A stretch of DNA of 64,000 nt from Mytilus galloprovincialis (taxonomy: Eukaryota; Mollusca; Bivalvia; Mytilida; Mytilidae): contig NC_134839.1 of the NCBI RefSeq assembly GCF_965363235.1, positions 96,491,743 to 96,555,742 on the forward strand, written 5' to 3'. Of the stretch, positions 46,301-57,719 are shown piece by piece. Each line of letters starts with the position of its first letter. Position 1 is the stretch's first letter. Made by a program: the position numbers and the translations under genes. Under the pieces are notes generated by a model. It was not told the DNA's origin, searched no databases, and saw only the letters and a list, made by a program, of their open reading frames with translations.

Positions 46301-46310
46301 GCCTCTAGTT
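43306..46310 (-). mobile_element. Family H copy, minus strand, split by an inserted copy
   Basis: The left portion (43,306-43,527) reads from the terminal hairpin TTTAGCTCACCTGGCCC inward to GATGGCCGCCATGGCTA. The right portion (45,303-46,310) resumes with AAAGAACATAGGGG, its expected continuation, and runs to CAGGCTCTTGAGAGCCTCTAG. Between them lies a full plus-strand family H copy. The right portion is itself rearranged: CCATGAAAAA near 45,795 jumps from the ATGGC region to ATTAATTATCAGGTC. No ORF is preserved. Confidence 0.8.
43528..45302 (+). mobile_element. Family H copy inserted within another family H copy
   Basis: Starts AACTAGAGGCTCTAAAGAGC and ends in the hairpin AGCTCACTTGGCCC/GGGCCAGGTGAGCT, then AAA. 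AAATTGACTATAAAG recurs at 43,760, 44,261 and 44,761, that is 501 and 500 bp apart, as in the 18 kb copy. Both junctions fall in A-rich target sequence, so a target duplication cannot be separated from the element ends. Orientation is opposite to the host copy, so the transcript of the region could fold into a long duplex. Confidence 0.85.
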
Positions 46311-46319
46311 TAGTTTAAG

Positions 46320-47600
46320 TACAGCTTTTTGGGAAAAAAAATGAAAAAATATAGGTCACCGATGAGTTAAAAAAAGATATTTCAATTTTAATGCAAAACA
46401 ATTGCATTTTTGCACCAAAGGGAGATAATTTGGAGCTTTTTCAACAATATAATCATTTTAAAAGTCATCTGGGGCCAAAACGAATTGATATTTTGGTTGA
46501 TTTTTGTACCATATATTATATAATCAAGTAACAACTAATAGTGTTATCAATAAAATTGATAACGAAAAAAAATGTTTAAAAGTTTGCTGAATTTTTTGTT
46601 CCCTCGAGCCTCTTTATAGGACCATCAATTTTAGGTCTCGTTGTAATGCATTTCATACAAATTGAACTTGCATTTAAAGCTCACCTGTCTTGTGAGACCA
46701 CTTTTTGCTACGTATAAGAAAAGTAAGAAAGTACCATATTGACAATCAAATGTATCTGTTTAAGTTTAAAGTTAATAAGCATAAGGATAATAGAATGATC
46801 CCGCAAACATTTTTTTTGGTCAAATATACTTTAATTTCAATAATGACTGCTTACAGTTATTAACATTCAGGTATATTTAAGGCATGTTGAGAACTCCCCC
46901 CCCCCCCCCCCCCAAAAAAAAAAGTAAACACATTGTTTTTTGCGAACATCTGTAGATAGACTGCTATATGTTTTCAGCTTAAAACGGAAGAAAAAAAAAC
47001 CACCACCGCATAGAGCTTTTTAAAATTACATTGAAACCAAAATGAAAAATAGACGCGATACTCATTTCGTTAAAGTCGATATGGAACTTCATATTTGTTT
47101 TTTTAGGCATTATTGACGTATATTCAAACTGTTGTAAGATGATAAAGATCGAAATTTAAAGTTGAAGTTACTGAACGATGTTTGTTTATCTGACTAGACA
47201 GACAAGGTTGTGATTTTATGACTTATTTTCCACAATCCATTTGTACATGGTATGTTCTTATGTCATATAACTGCCTCTTGGCTAAACTTGTAACTAACAC
47301 ATACTGCTTTGTTCCTTCAATAAATTAGGATTTGAATTTCATTATAATATTGTGATAAATTACTATTGATTTAACCGATGACTTTTAACAAATGTATCAA
47401 AGGACCTGACAATTGTTTGTTTAGTCGATACTAGATGTCTGATGCTACCATCTAGAAATAAGATGCTATCAGATGGATATCAGCCTTTATTGAAATTTGA
47501 GGCACTAGTTTCGGTTACATTTGAAAATAAATTGTGTCGTAAAACATATAAAAGAAAAAATCCAAAGCCAGAATCAATCTAATAATTTTTTTTTTAATAA
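46320..47600. other. Unassigned stretch with C18 run
   Basis: No coding sequence. A run of 18 C at 46,896-46,913 is followed by 10 A, the same C-then-A pattern as at 23,230. Confidence 0.6.
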
Positions 47601-47679
47601 AAAGTTCCTGTGCCAAGTATGGAAAATGGTAGTTGTAATCTTAAAATTCGTTTTTGTGTGTGTTACACTTTAGCGTTTC

Positions 47680-47885
47680 GTTGTTTTCCACTTAAAGCTG
47701 ATGTGTTTCCCTCGGTTTACGTTTATAACCCAGATTTGTTTTCTCTCAATCGATTTATGACTTTCGAACAGCGGTATACCACTGTTGCCTTTATATATCT
47801 TGATAACAACACGTAACCCGCACACACCAGCAGGCAGCTTAACCTTCCGAAGAATTTTGCATGAACGGACGTTGCTTCCAACCAG
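47680..47885 (+). repeat. Family B 5' module
   Basis: Near-copy of 42,630-42,815: CCCTCGGTTTACGTTTATAA, CAATCGATTTATGACTTTCG, AACAGCGGTATACCACTGTT, ACCCGCACACACCAGCAGGC. The open frame 47,610-47,816 is that repeated module. Confidence 0.7.
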
Positions 47886-47889
47886 TGTC

Positions 47890-48300
47890 CGTGTATTTAC
47901 TCATGAATCGTTCCATCGAAGCTTTTCAAATTTAAACATGGTGTTCCTGATGTCACCTTGGAGGCCAAGTTTTATATTGAAATTTTTTTCACTCATATTT
48001 TTCTATTTGAAAGAATCAATTTTAACTTTATACAATTTAAAATCGTAGTGGTTGAGGGTGTAAGTTCGAAAGTGTGTCAATTCGAAACATTGTTGTCACA
48101 ATGCTTTTCAATAAATGAATGGTAGCAATGACGCTAAATTTATTGCTGTTGGCTACCATAGCCCAGATATGTTTTGTTCATAGTTATCATACAGACTACA
48201 AATGTTACCCAGAGGAACAAGTTATTAGTATACCGATGTTTCTTGTGACAACATAATTATTTGTTGAATTAGAAGGTAACCGTTTTCAACAAATTGTCTA
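47890..48300. other. Unassigned stretch
   Basis: An 87-codon frame overlaps repeat sequence. Nothing recognised. Confidence 0.45.
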
Positions 48301-48303
48301 CAT

Positions 48304-49034
48304 TCATATGTCAACGAATTGTGCGCCTTTCCTTAAAAGAGGGGCGAAAGATACCAAAGGGTCAGTCAAACTCATAAATCTAAAACGAACTGACAACGCC
48401 ATGGCTAAAAATGAAAAAGACAAACAAACAACAGCACACACGGCACAACATAGAAAACTAAAGAATAAACAACACGAACCCCACCAAAAAACTAGGGGTG
48501 ATCTCAGGTGCTCCGGAAGGGTAAGCAGATCCTGCTCCACATGCGGCACCCGTTGTGTTGCTTATGTGATAACAAATCCGGTAAATAGTCTAATTCGGTA
48601 GGTCACATTCATGAGAGGGAAGGGGATTGTAGTTAAGTAAGGAACATATCTGATATCATTTGTGAAACGGTTATTCCATAACGGTCAACCAACTCGTGAT
48701 GGCGTCCGTAAAATTTACGAAGGGATGATTCATTCACCATTTGGAACTCTTGGTTTAATAGCTTCCTTGTGAGCAGCAACCCTCTATCAAAAAAATCATG
48801 ATAGGAAATGCAAGCACGGGAATATCGCATCAATTGGGAGATATATACCCCGTATGCAGGTGCTGCTGGAATGTTGCTACTTAGAAATGGAAAGTTCACA
48901 ATTGGAAAGCTGAAATCATTTCTTTTGTCGTAAAGTTTTGTTTTCAACCGACCCTCATTGTCAATTTCTAGATTTAAGTCAAGATATGAGGCCGACTTAA
49001 CTGTATCTGTAGTACCGCTCCTTCTTATTAACAT
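48304..49034 (-). pseudogene. Family D retroelement: RT C-terminal region and tail
   Basis: The 133-codon minus-strand frame (49,034-48,633) contains SASYLDLNLEIDNEGRLKTK, YDKRNDFSFPIVNFPF, AAPAYGVYISQLMRYSRAC, RGLLLTRKLLNQEF and YGRHHELVDRYGITVSQM. The pattern (YLDL..., K-LYDKR, Y-x-SQL-x-RY) matches the region after the catalytic motif of RTs I would place near the Penelope-like group. The tail (48,632-48,304) follows with TGCCGCATGTGGAGCAGG, TTCTTTAGTTTTCTATGTTG and TTTTAGCCATGGCGTTGTC. The RT core is truncated upstream near 49,034, so it is a 5'-truncated copy with one intact C-terminal frame. The same tail recurs at 8.0, 21.8, 22.9, 29.4 and 39.9 kb. Confidence 0.75.
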
Positions 49035-49077
49035 ATGAATCAGAGTTTGAGTTAGACACTTGTTTTTGTCTAAAACA

Positions 49078-49500
49078 AGAAGACACGAAAAGCCAGATCA
49101 TTCAATTTCACTTTTTGATATATTGATGATGTCTTTTTTTCATTAACAATCAAAACTTTTTTGATTCGGTTCCATTCATATATCCTCTAGAATTACAATT
49201 AAAGAAATAACAGACATGGCTTCCTTCGCCTCAGTTTAAGACTTATACTACGTATATGACAAAAGTGGTTATCTCAGTACCAGAATATATGACAATTGAA
49301 ACAATGTTTTGTTTTTTTTTCATCAATTCCTCCTAACCGAGCAGCAATATACCGAATTAACCTACGTATGGGATATACATTTCCTAACTTATTCGGTGCT
49401 AAAGTGCTGAGCAGAAAGTTGATGATCCAGGATTGTGTCAAATAACATTTCGTTTCTAAAAAAAGTTCATCGGTTTATTAAAACCTTGTTGATGAAAATT
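49078..49500 (+). pseudogene. RT fragment with YIDD motif, plus strand
   Basis: The plus strand reads KKTRKARSFNFTF, a stop, then YIDDV (codons 49,119-49,133). The Y-I-D-D is the catalytic motif C of the reverse transcriptase fold. Further on come SFASV, a stop, DLYYVYDKSGYLSTRIYDN and, after frame loss, SSNIPN, a stop, PTYGIYIS. These parallel the family D protein on the opposite strand (SASYLDLNLEIDNEG, NIPAAPAYGVYISQL). Stops and shifts occur every few dozen residues. It begins about 45 bp from the end of the minus-strand family D copy and leads into a family B tail. Confidence 0.7.
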
Positions 49501-50195
49501 CAACTTCACAAATAATACATGATGATTCTAGTTATTCACGTTTTTATCATCTTTAAATGCGTCACTTTAGTGTTTCTGTTGTTTCGTTGGGTTCCTTGGG
49601 TTAAGTTTATAATCCGGATTTGTTGTTTACCAATCGATTTATGCCTTTTGAACAGCGGTATACTACTGTTGTCTTTATCAATAACGTGTTATAGTGTGCT
49701 ATTTATTTATCTTTGTATTTTTGAACCTTTTATGGTTATATCCTTTTAGCGTGGCTCGGTATTTATACATCCCGCCATTGTGATATTCTGCTATGGTATT
49801 CTTGTTGTTAATTTTTGCTTATGTGTGTTTTCTATAGAGTGTTAATTCCATTTTGTTTTTATTTGTTGATATATTTTTTTTTTATAGCGATAAAGATTAT
49901 CAGACAATGTTGACTGTGTTATCACAATTGTTTAACTGTTTGTTTTGTTTACATATTGTTATCAATATACTTGAAATTAAAACGACTGTAATACAAGTGA
50001 AAGGTTTAGCTAGGTAACCAGGTTCAATCCACCATTTCAACATAATGAATTTGACTTTACAAAATCAGTAAATTGACAGATGTCCATTGGTTTGATGGTA
50101 TGACCTTTTGATTTTGCCATTTGATAAAGGTGTTTCCGTTTAGAAATTTCCTTGGAGTTCGGTATTTTATGCTATTTTACTTTTCACCTCGAAAA
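49500..50195 (+). repeat. Family B full tail after the RT fragment
   Basis: TTGAACAGCGGTATACTACT (5' module), GTGGCTCGGTATTTATACAT, TAGCGATAAAGATTATCAGA, TGACCTTTTGATTTTGCCAT and TCCTTGGAGTTCGGTATTTT follow one another, linking the modules that occur separately elsewhere. Their position behind an RT fragment suggests that family B is that element's 3' untranslated end. Confidence 0.7.
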
Positions 50196-50200
50196 ATATT

Positions 50201-50260
50201 TAAGGAATGACTGTTCTATTTTAGGAATGACTGTTCTATCTTAGGAATGACTGTTCTATG
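50201..50260 (+). repeat. Three 20-bp tandem units
   Basis: TTAGGAATGACTGTTCTATC-type units at 50,201-50,220, 50,221-50,240 and 50,241-50,260, differing at one or two positions. They directly precede the palindromic element. Confidence 0.9.
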
Positions 50261-50263
50261 TTT

Positions 50264-50438
50264 TCTGTCTATGAAGAAATAACATGAAAGATGTGGTGCA
50301 CACTAAATAACACGCGTAGTGAGTTGTTTTAAAGTGTGCACCACATTTGTTATGTTATTTCGAATAGACAGATAAAAGAGATAAGCTCACCACATTTGTT
50401 ATGTTATTTCGAATAGACAGATAAAATAGATAAGCTCT
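50264..50438. mobile_element. Palindromic foldback element with duplicated right end
   Basis: TCTGTCTAT...ATGTGGTGCACACT (50,264-50,304) pairs with AGTGTGCACCACAT...ATAGACAGA (50,332-50,372), an imperfect stem of ~40 bp. The loop is about 27 bp and includes CACGCGTAGTGAG. The right arm with its flank, 49 bp from CCACATTTGTTATG, then repeats in tandem (50,341-50,389 and 50,390-50,438). No coding potential. Confidence 0.8.
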
Positions 50439-50439
50439 G

Positions 50440-51030
50440 GGGTCGGCCAAAGGAGCAATAATGGATATATGCCAGTATTTAAAAAAAAATAAAACTCTCC
50501 TTTTACTCTGAAATTTTATGCCGGTCACTGATCTTTTTCTCTCTACCAAGTATGTAAAAATCACCATCGAGGGCAATAACTTTAATTCTTGTTCGACTGT
50601 CGATTTTCGTCATTTGACAAGTTAGTTTCCAAGGAAACAAGTAAAAACACAAAATATTAAATTTTGTTAAAATTTCAATTATGGGCGATTACTGATATAA
50701 CCAGTGTTTGGTAATCTTGACAAATTTGTAGATCTGTTAATTATCTTTGCTATTTAAAGTTATCTATTATTATATACTAGTTTTTAAAGATAACAAGCAA
50801 AACCGGCAAAAATTAAAAAACTAATCGTCATACAGTGACTAAAACTCCTGATGAGAAGTTTGGCAACGTTTAAAAAAATCGTAAATATTTTGTCCTGCTG
50901 ATATTTCTTTTCTATAAAATGTGATTTCTCTCGGTTTATGGTCATCAGCTTGATGTAATACACTGATGAAGACATGTTATAGAGGCCACAACATGCATTA
51001 GGAGTTGATCAATGATTTTGGTCAAGTTTA
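50440..51030. other. Unassigned stretch
   Basis: Nothing recognised beyond AT-rich sequence. Confidence 0.45.
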
Positions 51031-51035
51031 CTTAT

Positions 51036-51745
51036 TTTTATACGCCCATCAAAATTTTGACGGGACGTATTATGGTATACAAATGTCCGGTGTCCGTCCG
51101 TCTGTCCGTCTGTCTGTCCGGCGTAAACATGTCGCATCGTAACTTGAGAACGACTTATCCAAATTTCATGAAACTTAATATGGTTGTTTCTTATGATGGT
51201 CAAATGATCTGTATACTTTTTGATGAAAATAAGATTAATACTGTTTGAGTTACGGCACTTTGTAACTAAACCAGGGGGGGGGGGGGGGGGTATTTTTTCA
51301 CATGTCGCACCGTATCTCAAAAACAATTCTTGATTATGGCTTAAAACTTTAAACACTTCTTAGTTATTTAATCTTAATATCTGTATACTTTTGGTGATGG
51401 TTCAAAGTTTCATTTTTGAGTTATTGAGTATTTTGTAAAAAAGAAGGAGGTTTTTTTTACATGTCGCGCCATATCTCAAAAACGATTTATGATTATTGCT
51501 TAAAACTTTACACATGTCTTTGTTATATTAATCTGTATACTTTTTGGTGATGATTCAAAATTTCATTTTTGAGTTATTGAGTATTTTATAAAAAAGAGGG
51601 AGGTTTTGTTTTACATGTTGTGCCGTATCTCAAAAACAATTGATGATTATTGCTTAAAACTTTCTCAGAAACTATTTATGACTATTGCATAAAACTTCCA
51701 CACAAAACGTCGGGCGTATCATGCGCTCATAGCGCAGCTGTTTAT
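51036..51745 (+). repeat. Family I dispersed repeat
   Basis: Begins TACGCCCATCAAAATTTTGA with GACGGGACGTATTATGG, a GTCCGTCTGTCCGTCTG run near 51,090-51,120 and a G17 run at 51,274-51,290. It has three diverged CATGTCGCRCCRTATCTCAA units (about 51,301, 51,460, 51,615) and ends CGTCGGGCGTATCATGCGC with GCTCATAGCGCAGCTG. Similar repeats are common in molluscs as I recall. No ORF is meaningful here. Confidence 0.7.
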
Positions 51746-51749
51746 TTTA

Positions 51750-53085
51750 TCTTGTCTTGCTTATAATGTTTGCAATTAAAGTTTCTTTTTAACATATTAA
51801 GGCAATATCCCATTTAAGGGTATTTGACGATGTGATGTAAAAAAAAAACAGGAGATCTAAAATTTGAGCTTTTCTACCAATGTTTGATTTTTACATCTAG
51901 AGCGGTTTTCAACATAATAAATAAAAGCTTGCATTTTTCACCCATGATACATTTTATGCTATGTCAGACATGCTGGTTGATAAAGTTTCGTTGCAATTGT
52001 CCAAGTATTTTTATATGTATTTGTATTTAATATGATTGCCAATGAGGAAAAATGTGAAATATCAACGAGAACTGTAGTGAAAATAATTTGTTTTCCCTAT
52101 CGTAATAAACATATAAATCATATTAAAAATCAACTCAAGTAACAGTTTTATCCATGCAAAATAAGAATTAATGAAAAATAACCATGAATAACTCAGACTA
52201 CTTTGTAAAATGGATAAAATCGATAATGCAATTAAACAAACGTATTTATAAGATCTTTATAATTTATTTGAATTATATATTATCATTTAAACATTCATTA
52301 ATATCATAATTTGTACACACCAGTTTCCATCCTATTGATCAGTTAAGCATTTAAATATTCAAATGAAATATTAAATATACAAAGCCTGCTTTTCAAGTTT
52401 ATAGTTAATTAATATAGTATTGATATAAAGTGAGTGGCCCTCTTCTTTCAATGTTGTTGCTTACGTTTTAAATGGTACGAACCAATACTTTATACTGAAA
52501 ATAAAGTTCAAACATTCATAAATGAAAATCGTATTCAAAAAGTTCTTTCTTGAAGCCTTGGTGAAAGCCCGTATGAGGAACATGATATTTCTAATTTATT
52601 TAGATGTATAGTTTTAAGATTATAAATTATAAGAAAATACGAATTAATTGCAGTACATATTTCCAAACCTTATGATAAACATTTCATAAGAAATGAAATT
52701 ACTGAAATCAGCATATAGAACTGTGTTGACATCTACGTAGATTACAAAACATTATGTAAGTAGTTTTGGTAACAAAATAAGAGGAACATATATTCCATAT
52801 CTTTATAATGCTGAATTTGTTATGACTTACTGAAACATATACGTTTTCAAACTGGATTTATAGAAAAATATCTTCAATTATTAACGTAAGTAAACATTAT
52901 TTTGATATTATAGTCGAAACTACCATTTCTTTGTTTTAATTGTAATCTACAGAGATGTACATTTTATTAGAAAAACACAGAGAAAGGAACATTCAGTTAT
53001 AAGGAACATGGTACAGGTTTTTCATTAACAGTAGAATTCGGGACATTTATTGGTGTGTATAAAGACCGTTTTCAGGCTTTTCTAC
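51750..53085. other. AT-rich stretch, no gene seen
   Basis: No ORF above chance, no repeat partner. Confidence 0.5.
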
Positions 53086-53089
53086 CTCA

Positions 53090-53285
53090 GGCATAGATTA
53101 CCTTAGCTGAATTTGGCAAAACTTTTAGGAATTGTGGTCCTCAATTCTTTGTACTTTATTTGCCCTTTTTAACTTTTTTGGATTCGAGCGTAACTGATGA
53201 GTCTTTTGTAGACGAAACGCGCGTCTGGCGTATATACAAAATTTAGTCCTGGTATCTATGATGAGTTTTTTCACATTTTGAAAAT
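53090..53285 (+). repeat. Family G fragment
   Basis: CAGGCATAGATTACCTTAGC, ACTGATGAGTCTTTTGTAG and ACGAAACGCGCGTCTGGCGT are the reverse-orientation counterpart of the 33.5 kb insertion. It covers the part between the AGGCATAGA word and the terminal GGCGTA word. Confidence 0.7.
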
Positions 53286-53289
53286 AAAA

Positions 53290-53930
53290 CAAACATTGAT
53301 CTATAATGTCATAGTTGACAATTATTATAGAACCTTCGGCATCACAATTATGATAAAGGATGATGGAATAGATAAATCTGTCAAAGGGAAACCTTGTTCG
53401 AAAGATGGTAAAAAGAAAATTGTTGGTTAACTTTCTAGTAGAAAATATTGAACCTTTTGCATTGATTTATCCTTTCAGCTCTTTATATGTCGGCGTTCTA
53501 TGATAAATGATTGGAAAACAAAACAAAAAATACTGAAGAAATAAAACTTATGATGATTTCTGGTTTATATACCATTAGTCAACAGTTCCCCTTCATTCTA
53601 AAAGTGTACATGTAGAGCATAATGCTTTTACTTCTCTGCTGCAAAAGAGTCACATCTGGAAGTAAAGTTTAACAGCATATGATTTTAAATCTATCGTTTA
53701 TAATTTCTGTATAAGACACAAATTAAGTGGTAGAACCGTCGTTTATAGTATAGAAGAGTTGTAATGTAGATAACTACCCCCTCCTTTCCCGTTCTTTTCT
53801 TTTTAGAGAATGGGGATACACCGGTTTATTGGTACACCTCTAAAACCGAAAAATTATAAACTCTTTCTGGATTTGGTCCACATATCAAGCAATACTACAG
53901 AAAAAAAAAACGTGTTTTTATATAGATAAC
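53290..53930. other. Unassigned stretch with short frame
   Basis: A ~43-codon plus-strand frame after TTTCTTTTTAGAGA (about 53,800-53,930; RMGIHRFIGTPLKPKNYKLF) follows an acceptor-like tract. Too short to call. Confidence 0.25.
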
Positions 53931-53934
53931 ACCG

Positions 53935-54095
53935 TTGGTTTTCCTGTTTGAATGATTTTACACTGGTCATTTTTTTATGCCCTTTATAGTCAAGGCACCG
54001 TTTTGAAGACCGTTCTTTGACCTATAATGGTTTAATTTTTAAAATTGTGACTTGGATGGAGATTTGTCTCATTTGCAATCATACCACGTCTTATA
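53935..54095 (+). repeat. Family E repeat
   Basis: TTGGTTTTCCTGTTTGAATG, TTGACCTATAATGGTTTAAT and a final TACCACGTCTTA. The second copy at 61,951 shares the same order. The end resembles family A, suggesting related elements. Confidence 0.7.
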
Positions 54096-54099
54096 TCTA

Positions 54100-54590
54100 C
54101 TATGAAACGTATGTTATGTATATGTTGTTGAGACTACAAACAAAGTATTACCTTTAGGGCATGATTTAAAAAACTATTTGGAGACGGTTCCAGTTTGAGA
54201 TTTCATTGAACTAATTGAGCTATGAGTCCAATGTTAAATTGTCTACATTTTGTATAAATAAACAAGGAATTTAAAGGATAAAAAACAGTGAGTCCCTTCA
54301 CCATTCTTGACCATTCTTGACTTTATTGTTTTGGTGGGCATCGACCAGTAACACAACTGAAAAAAGTTAAGTTTGAAATAATATTTACATACTGTGCAAA
54401 TATCCCGGGATAAAATATTTGATGGGTTCATGTGTGATTCTTTGTAGTATATGTGTGCTAACATACCAACATTTTTACTCTTTATAATGTGATTAATGGA
54501 TTTATACTGTGATCTATAAATTGTAGAATATAAAAAAAGATCTAGAGTAATTGTTTTCACTACAAATAAAAAGTAAAATAACAACAACAA
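54100..54590. other. Unassigned; one 115-codon minus-strand ORF
   Basis: The minus-strand frame at 54,243-54,590 is hydrophobic at its N-terminus (LLLFYFLFVV) and Lys/Ser-rich later, but contains no domain and lies in AT-rich sequence where a frame this long can arise by chance. Confidence 0.25.
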
Positions 54591-54594
54591 AAAA

Positions 54595-54760
54595 AAAACG
54601 AACTCCGAGGAATGTTCTTAACAGAAAGTACTTCAACAAATGGCAAATTCAAAAGCTCAAACACATCAAACGAATGGATCACAAAGACACATTAGTCAGT
54701 TAGTTGTCAACTTGTCAGTCTGATTATCCCTTTGGTATTGTCCGATTCTCTTTTAATGTC
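54595..54760 (-). repeat. Family B 3' end (minus), then family D-like tail
   Basis: AAACGAACTCCGAGGAATGT and AAAAGCTCAAACACATCAAA are the minus-strand family B end. TCAGTCTGATTATCCCTTTG next to it resembles the family D end in plus orientation (compare 40,110-40,145). Confidence 0.5.
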
Positions 54761-54764
54761 AGTT

Positions 54765-57585
54765 TTGCCACCTAAGTCAGTCTACCGTTACAAAATTAAA
54801 TGAAAAGTTAATCCAGTGAAATTCAAGAACATGGAATTGGTGTATTAGGAATCAAACGGCACGTTTAGTTAATACATCCTATGAATAAATGAACTAAAAA
54901 AAAAGCAAATAAAGACAACTTTTTATACCATTTGCATGTAAGGATTAATCTATATATATCTCAAATGTACAAAGGCTGTTTATTTTTTTAGTTGAAATGT
55001 TTCTTCTTTAAATTTCGTATACGGGTTATTTTGTACTTACTATGCGTCATGTGTTTTACTTTTCGGTGAAAGTCGTACGACGACTTGAAGATTTCTTAAA
55101 TTTTCAGTAGATATAATATATAAAAATTATGAAGAAAACTTCGGTTCCAACTCCCTAAGGCAAAGTTAACCTCGAACAAATTGGTCTACTTGATGTCCCT
55201 TCTGGTCATATAGTTGTTCGCGTGTTGATGTTTGATACACATTTATCTTTGATACATGTTATGATTTGGACATTTTTGGTGTAGGTTAATCCAAAAAAGT
55301 TATATGTTTTATGGTATGGAGATTTTCCAAAATGGATCTTCCTAAAGTTCAACGGTGTGGGTTTGTTCCATCTTGAGGTGTAATAATATTTTATAGAATT
55401 TGCTCATAAGTCTTATTTCCAGATTATTTAATCAAGACCAAATTTTTTGTGGAGTCGTACACAATTTGAGACCAACTTCCCAAAGCATTAAAAGGTTAGT
55501 AAGGCTGATTTCCTTAACCTATATAGACATACGGTGTCAATACAAAGCAATGACCTTTAAATTATATATACTAAAGTGCGAGTAAAGGTCAATTTCACTA
55601 CTACATTATAAAGCTTTAAATGATTATAAATAATCTAGAATTATTGTAATTTCAAAATTGTGACTCAAATCCGATGCGTGTTTTTATTTTTACAAATTTA
55701 AATAGAATTGATATAAATTACAACAAACTCTACAAAGTGGATACTTGTGTCATTACTAAGACCTCAATCCGATATTTATGTGATCAATTCAACATCAAGC
55801 AAAGACATGGAAAATCTTTTCACAAAAAATAATTATTCCGCTCATTTCAATACATTATTTCAGCTTTTGAAGTAGAATTGATGTATGGTGAAAATCTAGA
55901 TAACAAGTATTAAAGGCTTCAGATAATGGAATTGAATTAGATGACGTCCTACTTTATCACAAATGTACTGGCACAAGTCAGCTATATATTAAATGAGCAA
56001 AAGATTGGAATCAATAAATTTACCTTTTTAGAATACATATGTTTATACTTTAATACTTATTTTTATACCTTGGCCAACTTAATAAGGGACATTGAAAATG
56101 AAGGACACTAGTCAAGAGATTGTCGGCTATGACATTTTTTGAATGACGCATTACGTTCATTTGATTGGAAAACAACACTAATTATGCATAATAAGAGTAT
56201 ATGTGTAACCTTACTGGAGAATTGCTTAAAAGTAATCTCGTCATATATACCAGAATTATGACTGTGTATGCAAGACACGCTTTTTTTCTACAAAGAACTC
56301 GTCATTAATGCTTGAATCAAACAAGATAAATTGAGCAATTAAAGTACGAAGAGTAAGAGCATTTAGAACCCATCCCGAAAGGTTTTGCCAAATACAGTTT
56401 AGGTAGCTTATATATATTAATAAAGTGTCTAGTGTTTTTGTTGGTTGGCATGAGAACATTTGTTGCAAAAAAGAAAAAAAATATTCATCTTGAGAGCACT
56501 TTTAGTCTTGTCAATTTTAATGTTCTGAAGAAGAAAAAACCCAGATTAGTTCATTGTGTCCTTTATTTATTTTTCGTATATCCATTTTATTCTCAAAATC
56601 TCTCAGACTACAAAAATGTCTTCTATACAGTTGTTACATTGTTATCATGCAGACAAACATGCACTCATATTTCCCTATCTAATTAACCGAATAAACAGAC
56701 GGCATATCACTTCAAAAGGAATTCCCAATAAAAAAAATATAGCTCAGAAAATAAATAACACGTGTTTGGTTGAGCTGTTAACAGTATCAGTTAGACGTGT
56801 CACTCATTGTAATACTGATGTAAGTGCCTAACTTGATATTATTAGGTCGACGAACCAGCTTCTGAAGCAATCAAATGCACAGACATTGTTTTTAAAACGG
56901 ACAGATCGTTTTTATATTGACATGAATTGCTAGTTATTTTGAGTAGAATTGAAATGATAACAACGTATTAAATTGAAAAATGCAATTTTCTATACTTTGT
57001 TCTTAGTAAACGTGCATAAAACATGTTTCGATGCTTTTCGTCTGAACAATATCTTTCTTGAATAGTATTTCCTATTCATTTTAGGGATGTGTGACAGTAC
57101 AAACTTTAGAAAATAATTTCCAATGATTCTGTAAATCTATGCATTCTACCCTAGGAGCAAATGTCGATAAGAATTATGTAGAATGTATTATTTTATATGA
57201 TTGTTACTTATTGAAGTAAAAAAATGATGTTTATATATCTTCTGATAAGCGATTTCAATTTCCTTTCTGTAATGAAAGTTAAGAATGAAGACCCGTGCTC
57301 AGTAACATCCAACATTAATTGAGAGTTTTAGCAAAATTAATGTTAAAATACAAAACCAACTCTAATTGAAAATTCTTAAGATTAAATAACAATGCCAGTT
57401 CAGTATTATGAATCAAAGATAAAGAAGGAAAACGGTATGAATTTATAAATCAAAGATCAAAAAGGAAAACATTATGAATTTAAAAATCAATCCTTCCAAA
57501 AAATCAGTTGACAAAAAAACAGTCGACCTCTTTGCTAGATCTAATAAAACCAAAACGTATACATTGGCTCTTAAAGAGCATATGT
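54765..57585. other. AT-rich stretch, no gene seen
   Basis: About 2.8 kb with only short ORFs (55,400-55,585; 56,432-56,831), none recognised. Paired AAAGATCAA and AAAACNNTATGAATTTA words repeat near 57,418-57,480. Confidence 0.5.
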
Positions 57586-57589
57586 TATC

Positions 57590-57716
57590 CAATTGTTTGA
57601 TGTGTTTGGGCGTTTGATTTCCTCTGAGTTCAGTATTTTTGTAAATTTTACTTTTTACATATATATAGTATTTTTGTGATTTTTACTTTTTACATATATA
57701 TATATATATATATAAT
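57590..57716 (+). repeat. Family B 3' end with TA microsatellite
   Basis: GTTTGATGTGTTTGGGCGTT, CTCTGAGTTCAGTATTTTTG, then the end AGTATTTTTGTG...ACTTTTTACATATATA appears twice in tandem, closing with a (TA)n run at about 57,698-57,714. Confidence 0.75.
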
Positions 57717-57719
57717 GTT

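Noticed and set aside
51009-51356. 115-codon minus-strand ORF with a poly-Pro run
   Set aside because: The Pro run is the G17 homopolymer read in reverse, and the rest is the family I repeat.
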